Part shown: piece by piece, positions 17,869 to 27,055 of the stretch
How the letters are laid out: the number at the start of each line of letters is the position of its first letter
Numbering within the stretch: the first letter of the stretch is position 1
Assembly (NCBI RefSeq): GCF_013488225.1
Contig: NZ_CP041238.1
Coordinates: 3,817,501-3,881,500, forward strand
Length of the DNA: 64,000 bases
From: Sinorhizobium mexicanum
GTDB taxonomy: Bacteria; Pseudomonadota; Alphaproteobacteria; Rhizobiales; Rhizobiaceae
Reading direction: 5' to 3'
Program-made: the position numbers and the translations under genes
The notes under the pieces: generated by a model
What the model was told of the DNA's origin: nothing
The model's input: the letters and a program-made list of their open reading frames with translations, nothing else
Database searches by the model: none

Positions 17869-18008
17869 CGGCAGCCGACACGCAACACATGGACAATGCC
17901 GCTGATGACGCGGCGGTCATCGACCCGGCGCGCACCGGGCCGGTTCTTCGGCAGCAGCGGTTCGATCACGGACCATTGCTGATCACTTAGCCAGAATTCG
18001 CTTCCCAT
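17619..18008 (-). CDS. IS5-family transposase, first frame (orfA)
   Basis: A 129-aa product with the N-terminal IS5 domain (WLSDQQWSVIEPLLP; GIVHVLRVGCRWQDCP; YNRFHRWAGRGLW) and the first catalytic Asp in MQMIDSTTAKVHR. From about residue 107 it becomes an Arg-rich tail, because the transposase continues in the -1 frame. The slip point is an A4G6 run at 17682-17691 (minus strand), giving a fused protein of about 250 residues. Confidence 0.87.
   Translation of the reverse strand: MGSEFWLSDQQWSVIEPLLPKNRPGARRVDDRRVISGIVHVLRVGCRWQDCPAVYGPPTTIYNRFHRWAGRGLWQKLFSALVAASPCDMQMIDSTTAKVHRSAAGGKGGRRRRRLVAPAAAGRRKSTPS
17682..17691 (-). promoter_or_regulatory. Programmed -1 frameshift site in the transposase
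   Basis: On the minus strand the run AAAAGGGGGG contains the heptamer A-AAA-GGG in register with orfA. Slipping back one base changes frame from the orfA tail to orfB, restoring the conserved sequence AQTQAIGRSRGGRTTKIH. Confidence 0.7.
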
Positions 18009-18162
18009 GCCTCACCTCCGCTATTTCGGAATAGAATCATGAAAATCAAACGCCATCAATAGGCTGATTGAGTTTTAACCCTAAGGCGCGGCTCAGACGC
18101 GAGCGGTGAAAATCTTGTCCACATAGCTGGCAGACGCGCCTCTGCCGGCTATCTTTGTCTGC

Positions 18163-19173
18163 ATGAGACCGGACAACCTGCTTTACCCCGCCCCCAGGGG
18201 ACTCTACTGCGAGAAAGGCGACTTCTACATCGACCCGATTCAGCCGGTCGAACGGGCGCTCATCACGCACGGCCATGCCGATCATGCCCGCGCGGGTCAC
18301 GCTCACGTGCTCGCGACTCGTGAGACGCTCGACATCATGCGCATCCGCTACGGTGACGGCTTTTGCGGCGCGAGCCAGATCGCCGCGCTCGGCGAAACGA
18401 TAACCGTCAACGGCGTGACCGTCCGTTTTCACCCGGCCGGCCATGTGCTGGGCTCGGCGCAGATTGCCGTCGAGGCGGATGGAACGCGGATCGTCGTCTC
18501 CGGTGACTACAAACGGCGGCCGGATCGGACCTGCCGGGCTTTCGAGCCGGTCCGCTGCGACGTCTTCATCACCGAGGCGACCTTCGGCCTTCCGGTCTTT
18601 CACCATCCCGACGACGGCGCCGAGATCGCCCGACTGCTGATGTCGCTAAGGCAGTTTCCAGAGCGGGCCCATATGGTCGGCGCCTATGCGCTCGGCAAGG
18701 CGCAGAGGGTCATCGCCCTCCTGCGCCAGCAGGGCTATGACGAGCCGATCCACATCCACGGCGCGCTCGCCAAGTTGTGCGAGTATTACCAGAGCGAGGG
18801 CATCGATCTCGGCGAAATCCGCCCGGCGACGTTGGCCGGCGAGAGCCGGCAGGATTTGGCCGGCGCCATCGTCATCGGCCCGCCCTCCGCCTTTGCCGAT
18901 CGCTGGGCGCGGCGCTTCGCCGAGCCGCTTGCCGTCTTCGCCTCCGGCTGGATGCTCATCCGCCAGCGCGCCAAGCAACGCGGCGTCGAACTGCCCCTCG
19001 TCATATCCGATCACTGCGACTGGGCAGAACTCACGGGAACGATACGCGAGATCGCGCCGGCCGAAGTCTGGGTGACGCACGGCCGCGAAGAGGCACTGGT
19101 GCGCTGGTGCGAATTGCAGGGCATTCCGGCGCGTCCGCTTCACCTCGTCGGCTACGACGATGAGGGAGAGTGA
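18163..19173 (+). CDS. Ligase-associated DNA exonuclease (metallo-beta-lactamase fold)
   Basis: A 336-aa protein of the beta-CASP metallo-beta-lactamase group found next to bacterial DNA-repair ligases. The metal-binding motif ITHGHADHARAGH lies near residues 29-41, followed by HPAGHVLGSAQI, VVSGDYK and, late, ISDHCDWAEL and WVTHGREEAL. It probably trims DNA ends for the ligase encoded next; the two reading frames overlap or abut within a few bases (stop at 19173, ligase ATG at 19179). The insertion sequence ends 81 bp before its start and may have displaced its native promoter. Confidence 0.87.
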   Translation: MRPDNLLYPAPRGLYCEKGDFYIDPIQPVERALITHGHADHARAGHAHVLATRETLDIMRIRYGDGFCGASQIAALGETITVNGVTVRFHPAGHVLGSAQIAVEADGTRIVVSGDYKRRPDRTCRAFEPVRCDVFITEATFGLPVFHHPDDGAEIARLLMSLRQFPERAHMVGAYALGKAQRVIALLRQQGYDEPIHIHGALAKLCEYYQSEGIDLGEIRPATLAGESRQDLAGAIVIGPPSAFADRWARRFAEPLAVFASGWMLIRQRAKQRGVELPLVISDHCDWAELTGTIREIAPAEVWVTHGREEALVRWCELQGIPARPLHLVGYDDEGE

Positions 19174-19178
19174 GAGCC

Positions 19179-20798
19179 ATGAAGGCCTTCGCCGAACTGC
19201 TCGACCGGCTGGTTCTAACGCCGCAGCGAAATGCCAAGATCCGCCTGCTTGCGGACTATTTTCGCGAGGCCGGCGACCCTAGCCGCGGTTACGCCCTTGC
19301 CGCGATCGCCGGCACGCTGAGCCTCAACACCGTCAAGCCCCAACTGATCCGCGACCTCCTGCTTGAACGCATGGACGAGGTGCTGTTTCGCTATTCCTAT
19401 GACTATGTCGGTGATCTCGCGGAGACCGTCTCGCTGGTGTGGGAGCCGCCGCAAGAGCGCGTTGCAGCCGACATTCCGCTCGGAGAGGTCGTTGAACGGC
19501 TGCAGATGGCGGGCCGGTCCGAGGTGCGATCGCTTGTCCGCGACACGCTCGATCAACTCGACACGTCGGGCCGCTTCGCGTTTCTGAAGCTCGTGACCGG
19601 GGGCCTCAGGATCGGCGTTTCGGCACGGCTGGCAAAACAGGCGCTGGCGGAAATGGGCGGCAAGGACGTCAGCGAGATAGAAACCCTCTGGCACGGTCTG
19701 ACGCCGCCCTATCTGCCGCTTTTTCTCTGGCTCAGCGGCGAAGCGGACATGCCGGTCCTCAAGACGCCCGCGGTCTTTCATGCCGTCATGCTCGCGACAC
19801 CGGTCGGCGAAGGCGATCTCGAAGGACTGGATCCGGCGGACTTCGCCGCCGAGTGGAAATGGGACGGGATCCGCGTGCAGCTGGCGAATATCGGCGGCGT
19901 GCGGCGGCTCTATTCCCGCAGCGGCGACGAGATTTCCGGCGCCTTTCCGGAAATCCTCGAAGCGGCCGGCTTTACCGGCGTCATCGACGGCGAACTGCTG
20001 GTGGGCGGGACGGCCCGCAGCAACCAGGCGACCGGCACCTTCGCCGACTTGCAGCAGCGCCTGAACCGCAAGACGGTCAACCGCAAGATGCTCGAGGATT
20101 ATCCCGCTTTCATTCGCGGCTACGACATCCTCTTTTCGGGCGAACGGGATATCCGGAGCGAACCTTTCCAAGCCCGTCGCCAGGCCCTCGCTGCGCTGAT
20201 CGACGCGGCATCGCCGCAGCATTTCGACCTGTCGCCGCTCGTCCCCTTCTCGACCTGGGAGGAACTCGATCGGCTTCGCGCCAACCCACCGGACCCGGTA
20301 ATCGAAGGCGTCATGCTCAAGCGGCTAAACTCGCCCTACGTCGCCGGCCGGGCGAAGGGACCCTGGTTCAAGTGGAAGCGGGAACCCTTCAACATCGACG
20401 CGGTGCTGATGTATGCGCAACGCGGCCACGGCAAACGATCGAGCTACTACTCCGACTTCACCTTCGGCGTCTGGACGGAGAGCGACGGGCAAACAGTCTT
20501 GGTTCCGGTCGGCAAGGCCTATTTCGGTTTTACCGATGCCGAACTCGAAATTCTCGACCGCTTCGTTCGCGACAATACGGTCGAGCGCTTCGGTCCGGTA
20601 CGAGCTGTCCGTGCCGAGCCCGAGGCCGGCTTCGTCGTCGAGGTCGCCTTCGAAGGCCTCAATCGCTCGACCCGGCACAAGTCGGGTGTCGCGATGCGCT
20701 TTCCGCGCATCGCCCGCCTGAGGGCGGATAAACTGCCGCGGGACGCCGACAGGCTCGAAACATTGCTGGCGATGATCGAGGAGAAGGCACTGCGATGA
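19179..20798 (+). CDS. ATP-dependent DNA ligase, damage-response type
   Basis: A 539-aa ligase of the group annotated as cisplatin damage response ligase. An N-terminal helical domain covers residues 1-200; the nucleotidyltransferase motif I is EWKWDGIRVQ with the adenylated Lys at about 227; later motifs include RSGDEISGAFPEIL, VIDGELLVGG, EGVMLKRLNSPYVAGR and WFKWKREPFN (motif V), and the OB-fold ends with TRHKSGVAMRFPRIARLRADK. ATG 19179 is preferred to the overlapping GTG at 19170. The helicase and phosphoesterase that often accompany this pair are not adjacent. Confidence 0.9.
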   Translation: MKAFAELLDRLVLTPQRNAKIRLLADYFREAGDPSRGYALAAIAGTLSLNTVKPQLIRDLLLERMDEVLFRYSYDYVGDLAETVSLVWEPPQERVAADIPLGEVVERLQMAGRSEVRSLVRDTLDQLDTSGRFAFLKLVTGGLRIGVSARLAKQALAEMGGKDVSEIETLWHGLTPPYLPLFLWLSGEADMPVLKTPAVFHAVMLATPVGEGDLEGLDPADFAAEWKWDGIRVQLANIGGVRRLYSRSGDEISGAFPEILEAAGFTGVIDGELLVGGTARSNQATGTFADLQQRLNRKTVNRKMLEDYPAFIRGYDILFSGERDIRSEPFQARRQALAALIDAASPQHFDLSPLVPFSTWEELDRLRANPPDPVIEGVMLKRLNSPYVAGRAKGPWFKWKREPFNIDAVLMYAQRGHGKRSSYYSDFTFGVWTESDGQTVLVPVGKAYFGFTDAELEILDRFVRDNTVERFGPVRAVRAEPEAGFVVEVAFEGLNRSTRHKSGVAMRFPRIARLRADKLPRDADRLETLLAMIEEKALR

Positions 20799-20911
20799 CG
20801 AACAACGAAGCGCGATATGCAAGAATCGAGCGAAGCACGGCAATAATTGTTAAGAAGAATTTGTAATCATCCCGCGGTTCTTCGCCGTATGCACCGTCCT
20901 GGGGTGACCTT

Positions 20912-23581
20912 GTGTCAGATAAACGTGCCGTTAACCTTGGAGAGCCTTGGTTCTCTCGGGTTTTGACACCGAGCTATTTACCGACCTTTATCGCGACCCT
21001 TGTTGTCGTGATCGCGGGATTCCTTGCCGATAACCAGAATTTGGTCATCTCCGAAGCACGCGAGCGCGCACTGGTGGCGGACGAGCTCAATCCGATACGC
21101 TCGAGAATCGAATCCAGCATCAACGGCAACCTCCAGCTTGTTCGCGGCTTGATCGGCACGATCGCCACCGAACCCGGCATGCAGCAACAGCGCTTCGGCG
21201 AACTTGCCCGCAGCATCTTCACCGAGCGGTCGCAGTTGCGCCACATTGCGGCCGCTCCGGACCTTGTCGTATCGATGGTCTATCCGACCTCCGGCAACGA
21301 AAGGGTCGTCGGGCTCGATTACCGCAAGAACGAAAGTCAGCGCACCGCGGTGATGCGGGTCAGGGAAACCGGCAAGATGGTGCTCGCTGGCCCCGTCGAC
21401 CTCGTCCAGGGCGGCAAGGGCCTGATCGGACGGTTTCCGGTGTCGACCGATTTTGGTGGCGGCAGCAATCGCTTCTGGGGCGTCGTTTCGGCGGTGATCG
21501 ATGTCGATCGCCTTTATCGCGACAGCGGCCTCGTCTCGTCGACGCTCGGCATCGACATTGCGATAGCAGGTCGCGACGGCCTCGGACGCGAGGGAGCGGT
21601 CTTCTTCGGCGATCCCGCGATCTTCAGCCAGGCCCCGGTCGAGATGAGCGTATCACTCCCCGGAGGTTCATGGAGCATCGCCGCAATCCCCAAAGGCGGT
21701 TGGCCGGCCACGCCTGCCAACGCCTGGCAGATCCGCCTGCTGATCGCGATCGGCGCCTTGATGATCATCGTCCCCATGCTCTTCACGGGCCGGCTCATGG
21801 CCGAGCGCCAGAGGAACATTCGCGCTCTGAAGCAAAGCAAGGATCAGCTTCAGGAACTTTCCCATCGGCTGAAGATTGCGCTCGACACGTCCGAGATCGG
21901 TATCTGGGAGCTCGATATCGAGAGCGGAAAGTTGCTGTGGGACGGCCGGATGAGGGAGCTCTACGGCATCGGGAATTCGATGCGCGAAACCTACGAAGAC
22001 TGGAAGAATACGCTGCACCCGGACGACCTGGTACGCGCCGAAGAGGAGTTTGCCGAAGCGCGCGCGAGCGGCGGCGCCTATAATTCCGAGTTCCGCATCC
22101 GCCTTGCTGGCGGCGAGGTGCGCCATATTCGGGCGATCGGCTCCACCCACGTCGGAGCAGACGGGCGCAGGAAGATCGTCGGCGTCAACTGGGACGTGAC
22201 GGCCGATTTCGAAACGAGAGCCACGCTTTCCGAGGCCAAGCGGCTTGCCGAAGCCCACAGCAGCGAACTGGAAGCGGCGCGCCATCGGATGGAATTCAAC
22301 GCGCTGCACGATCCGCTCACTGGCCTGCCGAACCGGCGCTTCCTCGACCAGATCCTCGCCGAGCGCAGCCAGCATTTCGACGATCGCGCGAAGCTCAGCA
22401 TATTTCATATGGATCTCGATCGCTTCAAGCAGATCAACGACACGCTCGGCCATGCTGCCGGCGACGAAATCCTGAGGCATGCGGCTGAACTCCTGCGGCG
22501 GAATGCGCGCGAGGGTGACTTCGTTGCCCGTATCGGCGGCGACGAATTCGTGATCATCCGCCAGAGCCACGGCCAAGACGAGGACGGAGGGCTTGCATCA
22601 CGTGTCATCGAAGCGATGAGCGTGCCGGTCCGCTACAAGGATCAGGAATGCCGCATCGGCGTCAGCATCGGTATTGCCGCCCAATCGCTCGCGGAAGACG
22701 AGCTTTCGCAGGTTCTCGTCAATGCCGACATCGCGCTTTACGAGGCCAAGCGCCGCGGCCGCAACAGGCACGAGACCTTCACCGGCGCGCTGAAGACCGC
22801 GGTGTTCCAGACCAAGCAGACCGCCGACGAAATCCTTCGCGGTCTTGAGCGGAACGAATTTATCGCGCATTTCCAGCCGCAATTCTGCCCGACCTCCCTC
22901 GACGTCATCGGCGTCGAAGCGCTGGTGCGGTGGGATCACCCGACCAAGGGACTGCTCAGCCCGCACGCGTTCCTCAAGACAGCGGAAGATATCAACGTCG
23001 TCGCATTGATCGACCAGAAAATCCTGGAACAGGCGCTGTTCCAGATCTGGAGGTGGGAAGCGAACGGCATCCGCATCCCGAAAGTCTCGGTCAATCTCTC
23101 TTATCCGCGGCTGCGCGACGACGGCCTGATCGAGCGCCTCAAGCAGATGCGGATACCGGAAGGGCGGCTCTCCTTCGAACTGCTCGAATCGATCTCCTTC
23201 GATGAAAACGACGTGACGGTGCTCTCGAACATCGAGCGCATCAAGGAACTGGGAATCGACATCGAGATCGACGATTTCGGAACCGGCTACGCCTCCATTC
23301 TCAGCCTTACGAAACTGACGCCGCGCCGGCTGAAGATCGATCGTCAGTTGATCGTGCCGATCCTGACCTCGCCGGCGCAGCGACGGCTCGTCGAATCGAT
23401 CATCGACATCGGCACCTCGCTCGGCATCGAGGTGATCGCCGAAGGCGTCGAGACGCTGGAGCATGCCCGTATCCTCAAGGACTTGGGCTGCCACGGGCTG
23501 CAGGGCTACGCCTTCGCCCGGCCGATGAATGCCAACGATCTCGCCACCTTCGTTTTCGAGCGCCGCTGGCAGGCCGCGTAG
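20912..23581 (+). CDS. CHASE-PAS-GGDEF-EAL membrane sensor protein
   Basis: An 889-aa inner-membrane protein for cyclic-di-GMP turnover. It has a first membrane helix near residues 25-43, a periplasmic CHASE sensor (about 60-240), a second membrane helix near 272-295, a PAS domain (about 330-440), GGDEF (motif intact, RIGGDEFVI near 542) and EAL (motif VEALVRW near 669, with DDFGTGYAS later). Both catalytic motifs look intact, so it could be bifunctional. The start is GTG after GGGGTGACCTT. It stands alone between the ligase and the antiporter operon. Confidence 0.93.
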   Translation: MSDKRAVNLGEPWFSRVLTPSYLPTFIATLVVVIAGFLADNQNLVISEARERALVADELNPIRSRIESSINGNLQLVRGLIGTIATEPGMQQQRFGELARSIFTERSQLRHIAAAPDLVVSMVYPTSGNERVVGLDYRKNESQRTAVMRVRETGKMVLAGPVDLVQGGKGLIGRFPVSTDFGGGSNRFWGVVSAVIDVDRLYRDSGLVSSTLGIDIAIAGRDGLGREGAVFFGDPAIFSQAPVEMSVSLPGGSWSIAAIPKGGWPATPANAWQIRLLIAIGALMIIVPMLFTGRLMAERQRNIRALKQSKDQLQELSHRLKIALDTSEIGIWELDIESGKLLWDGRMRELYGIGNSMRETYEDWKNTLHPDDLVRAEEEFAEARASGGAYNSEFRIRLAGGEVRHIRAIGSTHVGADGRRKIVGVNWDVTADFETRATLSEAKRLAEAHSSELEAARHRMEFNALHDPLTGLPNRRFLDQILAERSQHFDDRAKLSIFHMDLDRFKQINDTLGHAAGDEILRHAAELLRRNAREGDFVARIGGDEFVIIRQSHGQDEDGGLASRVIEAMSVPVRYKDQECRIGVSIGIAAQSLAEDELSQVLVNADIALYEAKRRGRNRHETFTGALKTAVFQTKQTADEILRGLERNEFIAHFQPQFCPTSLDVIGVEALVRWDHPTKGLLSPHAFLKTAEDINVVALIDQKILEQALFQIWRWEANGIRIPKVSVNLSYPRLRDDGLIERLKQMRIPEGRLSFELLESISFDENDVTVLSNIERIKELGIDIEIDDFGTGYASILSLTKLTPRRLKIDRQLIVPILTSPAQRRLVESIIDIGTSLGIEVIAEGVETLEHARILKDLGCHGLQGYAFARPMNANDLATFVFERRWQAA

Positions 23582-23587
23582 ACATGC

Positions 23588-23615
23588 CGAAAACGTCGCC
23601 GCATTGGTGCGTTTT
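23588..23615 (+). terminator. Possible terminator after the GGDEF-EAL gene
   Basis: A weak stem between AAACG-CGCC and GGTG-CGTTT is followed by TTTCTTT, seven bases after the stop codon. Confidence 0.4.
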
Positions 23616-23699
23616 TCTTTCCGCAAGGCTTGGCAGTCGCCCGGAAAAAAGTCATAAAAACATATGCCTTTGCCGCTTCGCGGATGATCCGGGCATCGT

Positions 23700-26600
23700 T
23701 TGCGGTGGTCGCCTTTAAGCGACACTCCTGCGGGACCCCTGGTCCCACTCTCCAACATACCCAACGAGGGGAACGGAACGATAGAATACGCGGGAAAATT
23801 GCTGCCTGTTTTCATTCTCGCGCCTTTTGCGGGAAGCCTCATTGCAATCTTCTTTCCGTCCGATCAGCGCGGTGCCACGGCCTGGTTCGCAGGTGCGATC
23901 GCCCTTGTCTGCTTTCTGGTGACCGCGGGGCTCTATCCCTTCGTCGCTTCCGGCGGGGTGCTGCGTTATCAGCTCGACTGGATCCCCGAGCTCGGGCTCA
24001 ACTTCACGCTGCGGATGGACGGCTTCGCCTGGCTGTTTTCGGCGCTGATCACGGCGATCGGCGTTCTCGTCGTCCTTTATGCCCGCTACTACATGGCTGC
24101 CGAGGACCCGGTCCCGCGCTTCTTCGCGCTGTTCCTCGCCTTCATGGCATCAATGCTCGGCGTCGTCCTTTCCGGCAACCTCATCCTGCTTGCGGTGTTC
24201 TGGGAGCTGACGAGCATCGTCTCCTTCCTGCTGATCGGCTACTGGCACCACAATGCACACGCCCGCGACGGCGCGCGCATAGCGCTGACGATGACCGGCA
24301 TGGGCGGGCTTTGCATGCTGGTCGGATTGCTGATCATGGGCCGGATCGTCGGGAGCTACGATCTCGACGTCGTTCTCGCCTCCGGCGACGCGATCCGCAA
24401 CCACCCGCTTTACTTGACCGTCCTTATCCTTCTGCTGCTCGGCGCCCTCACGAAGAGCGCGCAGTTTCCCTTCCATTTCTGGCTGCCGCACGCGATGGCT
24501 GCGCCGACGCCGGTCTCCGCCTACCTACATTCGGCGACGATGGTGAAGGCCGGCGTCTTCCTGCTCGCGCGGCTGTGGCCGGTGATGGCCGGCACCGAGG
24601 CCTGGTTCTGGATCGTCGGCCTCGCCGGGCTCACGACCCTCTTGCTCGGCGCCTATTTCGCGATCTTCCAGCAGGATCTGAAGGGGCTCCTCGCCTATTC
24701 GACGATCAGTCATCTGGGGCTTATCACCGTGCTGCTAAGCCTCGGCAGCCCGCTGGCAGCCGTCGCCGCGGTCTTCCACATCGTCAATCACGCGACCTTC
24801 AAGGCTTCGCTGTTCATGGCGGCGGGCATCATCGATCACGAAACCGGCACGCGCGATATGCGAAGGCTGAGCGGTCTCTTCCACTACATGCCGATCACCG
24901 CCACGCTTGCAATGGTGGCAAGCGCGGCAATGGCCGGCGTGCCGCTACTCAATGGCTTTCTTTCCAAGGAGATGTTCTTCGCCGAGGCGATCGAGACGCA
25001 TCTCATCAACACGCTCGATACGATAACACCCTATGTCGCGACGATCGCGAGCATGTTTGCCGTCACCTATTCCCTGCGCTTCATTCACGGCGTCTTCTAT
25101 GGCCCCATGCCGCAGGACCTGCCCAAGAAGCCCCACGAACCGCCGCGCTGGATGCGCGCGCCGGTGGACTTCCTCGTGCTTGCCTGCCTTGTCGTCGGCA
25201 TCATTCCCGCGCAGACGATTGGTCCATTCCTGCATACGGCCGTCGTTTCGATCCTCGGCGATCGCACACCGCAATACAGCCTTGCCGTCTGGCACGGCCT
25301 GAACGTCCCGCTGATCATGAGCTTCGTGGCGCTGTCGGGCGGGGTCGGCCTCTATTTCTTGATGCGTTCCTACCTTGCGACCAGTGTCGAAGGCCCGCCG
25401 GTCTTCCGCCTGCTCCAGGGTCAACGAATCTTCGAACGCGTGCTGGTGACGCTTTCATGGAAGTGGGCCCGCTCGCTGGAGCAGCGGCTCGGCACGCGCC
25501 GCCTGCAGCCGCAGATGTGCTTCGTCGTTCTCCTTGCACTCTCAGCCGGGGCGTTACCGCTTGTGCTCGGCGGCTTCAAGCTTCCGCCGCTCGTCATACA
25601 CGGCATCGATCCGGCCTTCGCACTGCTCTGGGTGATCGGCATCGCCTGCGCCGTCGGCGCGGCTTACCAGGCGAAGTATCATCGACTCGCATCGCTCGTA
25701 CTGCTCGGCGGCGCGGGGCTCGTCACCTGCATCACCTTCGCCTGGCTTTCCGCACCAGACCTCGCGGTAACCCAACTTCTGGTGGAAATCGTCACCACCG
25801 TGCTGATCCTGCTCGGATTGCGCTGGCTGCCGAAGCGCATCGAGCAGCCCGATGATGCGGAGGATCTTCCCTTCCGCATCCGCCTCAGGCGGCTGCGCGA
25901 CTTCATTCTCGCGATCCTGGCCGGCGGTGGGGTGATGCTCATCTCCTACACGGTCATGACGCGACCACTGCCGGAAACAATCGCCAGCTATTTCCTCGAA
26001 CGTGCCTACACGGAGGGCGGCGGCACCAACGTCGTCAACGTCATCCTCGTCGACTTCCGCGGCTTCGACACGCTTGGCGAGATCGCCGTGCTCTGCATCG
26101 TCGCCTTGACGGTCTTTGCGCTTCTCTTGCGCTTCCGTCCGCAGGCCGACAGTCTGGAGGCCCCGGAACAGCAGCGGGTGCAGAACGCCTTCGACGACGA
26201 CCACCCGGACCGTGCAGCCGGCGACAGCGTCGCCGAGTACCTCTTCGTGCCCTCCGTCATCATGCGGTGGATGTTCCCCATCACCGGGCTGCTGGCGGCC
26301 TACCTCTTCCTGCGCGGACACGACCTGCCGGGCGGCGGTTTCGCGGCCGGCATCGCCATGTCGATCGGCTTCATCCTGCAATATATGTCGGGCGGCACGC
26401 GTTGGGTCGAGGAGAGGTTGCGCATCCACCCGCTGCGGTGGATGAGCATCGGCATTCTGGTCGCAACCGCGACCGGCGCCGGATCGTGGCTCTTCGGCTA
26501 TCCGTTCCTCACCTCGCACGCGCAATATGCAACATTGCCGATCGTCGGCAAGTTCCCGCTTGCGAGCGCCATCCTCTTCGATCTCGGTGTCTTTTCGCTG

Positions 26601-26708
26601 GTTCTTGGAGCCACGGTGCTGATCCTCATTGCATTGGCCCACCAGTCTGTCCGCGCGCCGCGCGCCCACATGCGGGCAGTGCGCGCCGAAAAGGAGGGGG
26701 TTCGGTAA
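23700..26708 (+). CDS. phaA: Cation/proton antiporter subunit A+B fusion (PhaA/MrpA-MrpB)
   Basis: Large subunit of a multi-subunit Na+ or K+/H+ antiporter. Residues about 30-780 are MrpA (NuoL-like; LPHAMAAPTPVSAYLHSATMVKAGVFLLARL read in order; then FKASLFMAAGIIDHETGTRDMRRLSGLF) and the last 150 residues are a complete MrpB domain (FLRGHDLPGGGFAAGI; FPLASAILFDLGVF). The fused form is that of the rhizobial Pha2-type system. The start is uncertain: TTG 23700 is the longest frame, but GAGGGG lies nine bases before ATA 23781 where the conserved part begins. The stop overlaps phaC by one base. Confidence 0.93.
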   Translation: MRWSPLSDTPAGPLVPLSNIPNEGNGTIEYAGKLLPVFILAPFAGSLIAIFFPSDQRGATAWFAGAIALVCFLVTAGLYPFVASGGVLRYQLDWIPELGLNFTLRMDGFAWLFSALITAIGVLVVLYARYYMAAEDPVPRFFALFLAFMASMLGVVLSGNLILLAVFWELTSIVSFLLIGYWHHNAHARDGARIALTMTGMGGLCMLVGLLIMGRIVGSYDLDVVLASGDAIRNHPLYLTVLILLLLGALTKSAQFPFHFWLPHAMAAPTPVSAYLHSATMVKAGVFLLARLWPVMAGTEAWFWIVGLAGLTTLLLGAYFAIFQQDLKGLLAYSTISHLGLITVLLSLGSPLAAVAAVFHIVNHATFKASLFMAAGIIDHETGTRDMRRLSGLFHYMPITATLAMVASAAMAGVPLLNGFLSKEMFFAEAIETHLINTLDTITPYVATIASMFAVTYSLRFIHGVFYGPMPQDLPKKPHEPPRWMRAPVDFLVLACLVVGIIPAQTIGPFLHTAVVSILGDRTPQYSLAVWHGLNVPLIMSFVALSGGVGLYFLMRSYLATSVEGPPVFRLLQGQRIFERVLVTLSWKWARSLEQRLGTRRLQPQMCFVVLLALSAGALPLVLGGFKLPPLVIHGIDPAFALLWVIGIACAVGAAYQAKYHRLASLVLLGGAGLVTCITFAWLSAPDLAVTQLLVEIVTTVLILLGLRWLPKRIEQPDDAEDLPFRIRLRRLRDFILAILAGGGVMLISYTVMTRPLPETIASYFLERAYTEGGGTNVVNVILVDFRGFDTLGEIAVLCIVALTVFALLLRFRPQADSLEAPEQQRVQNAFDDDHPDRAAGDSVAEYLFVPSVIMRWMFPITGLLAAYLFLRGHDLPGGGFAAGIAMSIGFILQYMSGGTRWVEERLRIHPLRWMSIGILVATATGAGSWLFGYPFLTSHAQYATLPIVGKFPLASAILFDLGVFSLVLGATVLILIALAHQSVRAPRAHMRAVRAEKEGVR

Positions 26709-27055
26709 TGGAACTCATTCTTTCCGCGGGGATCGGTGCGCTGACCGCTTCGGGCGTCTATTTGTTGCTGAGGCCGCGTACCTACCAGGTCATCATCGGT
26801 CTCTCACTGCTCTCCTATGCCGTCAATCTGTTCATCTTCGGCATGGGGCGGCTGCGCGTGAACGCGCCCCCGGTGCTCGACGCGGGCGGCGTCGGCGACC
26901 TTGCCCAGTATACGGATCCCGTAACGCAGGCGCTGGTGCTGACCGCGATCGTCATCGGCTTTGCGATGACGGCGCTCTTCCTCGTCGTGCTGCTTGCCTC
27001 GCGCGGCTTCACCGGTACCGACCATGTCGACGGAAGGGAGCAGCGCCATGATTGA
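26708..27055 (+). CDS. phaC: Cation/proton antiporter subunit C
   Basis: A 115-aa NuoK-like membrane subunit with three hydrophobic helices (LILSAGIGALTASGVYLLL; VIIGLSLLSYAVNLFIFGMG; QALVLTAIVIGFAMTALFLVV). The conserved family segment YTDPVTQALVLTAIVIG is present. ATG overlaps the phaA stop (TAATG) and its own stop overlaps the phaD start, so translation is coupled. It works in the membrane with A, D, E, F and G. Confidence 0.93.
   Translation: MELILSAGIGALTASGVYLLLRPRTYQVIIGLSLLSYAVNLFIFGMGRLRVNAPPVLDAGGVGDLAQYTDPVTQALVLTAIVIGFAMTALFLVVLLASRGFTGTDHVDGREQRHD

Larger units (their letters stand above)
17244..18081 (-). mobile_element. IS5-family insertion sequence (IS427-like group)
   Basis: An 838-bp element. 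The ends GGCTCCAGACTCAAT (left) and, inverted, GGGTTAAAACTCAAT (right) match at 11 of 15 positions. A TA dinucleotide is duplicated at 17242-17243 and 18082-18083, as expected for this group. It encodes a transposase in two overlapping frames. Family naming rests on the transposase sequence, size, ends and TA target; no database comparison was possible. Confidence 0.88.

Noticed and set aside
20795..20866. A 23-codon frame overlapping the ligase stop
   Set aside because: Too short and without similarity or a separate ribosome binding site.
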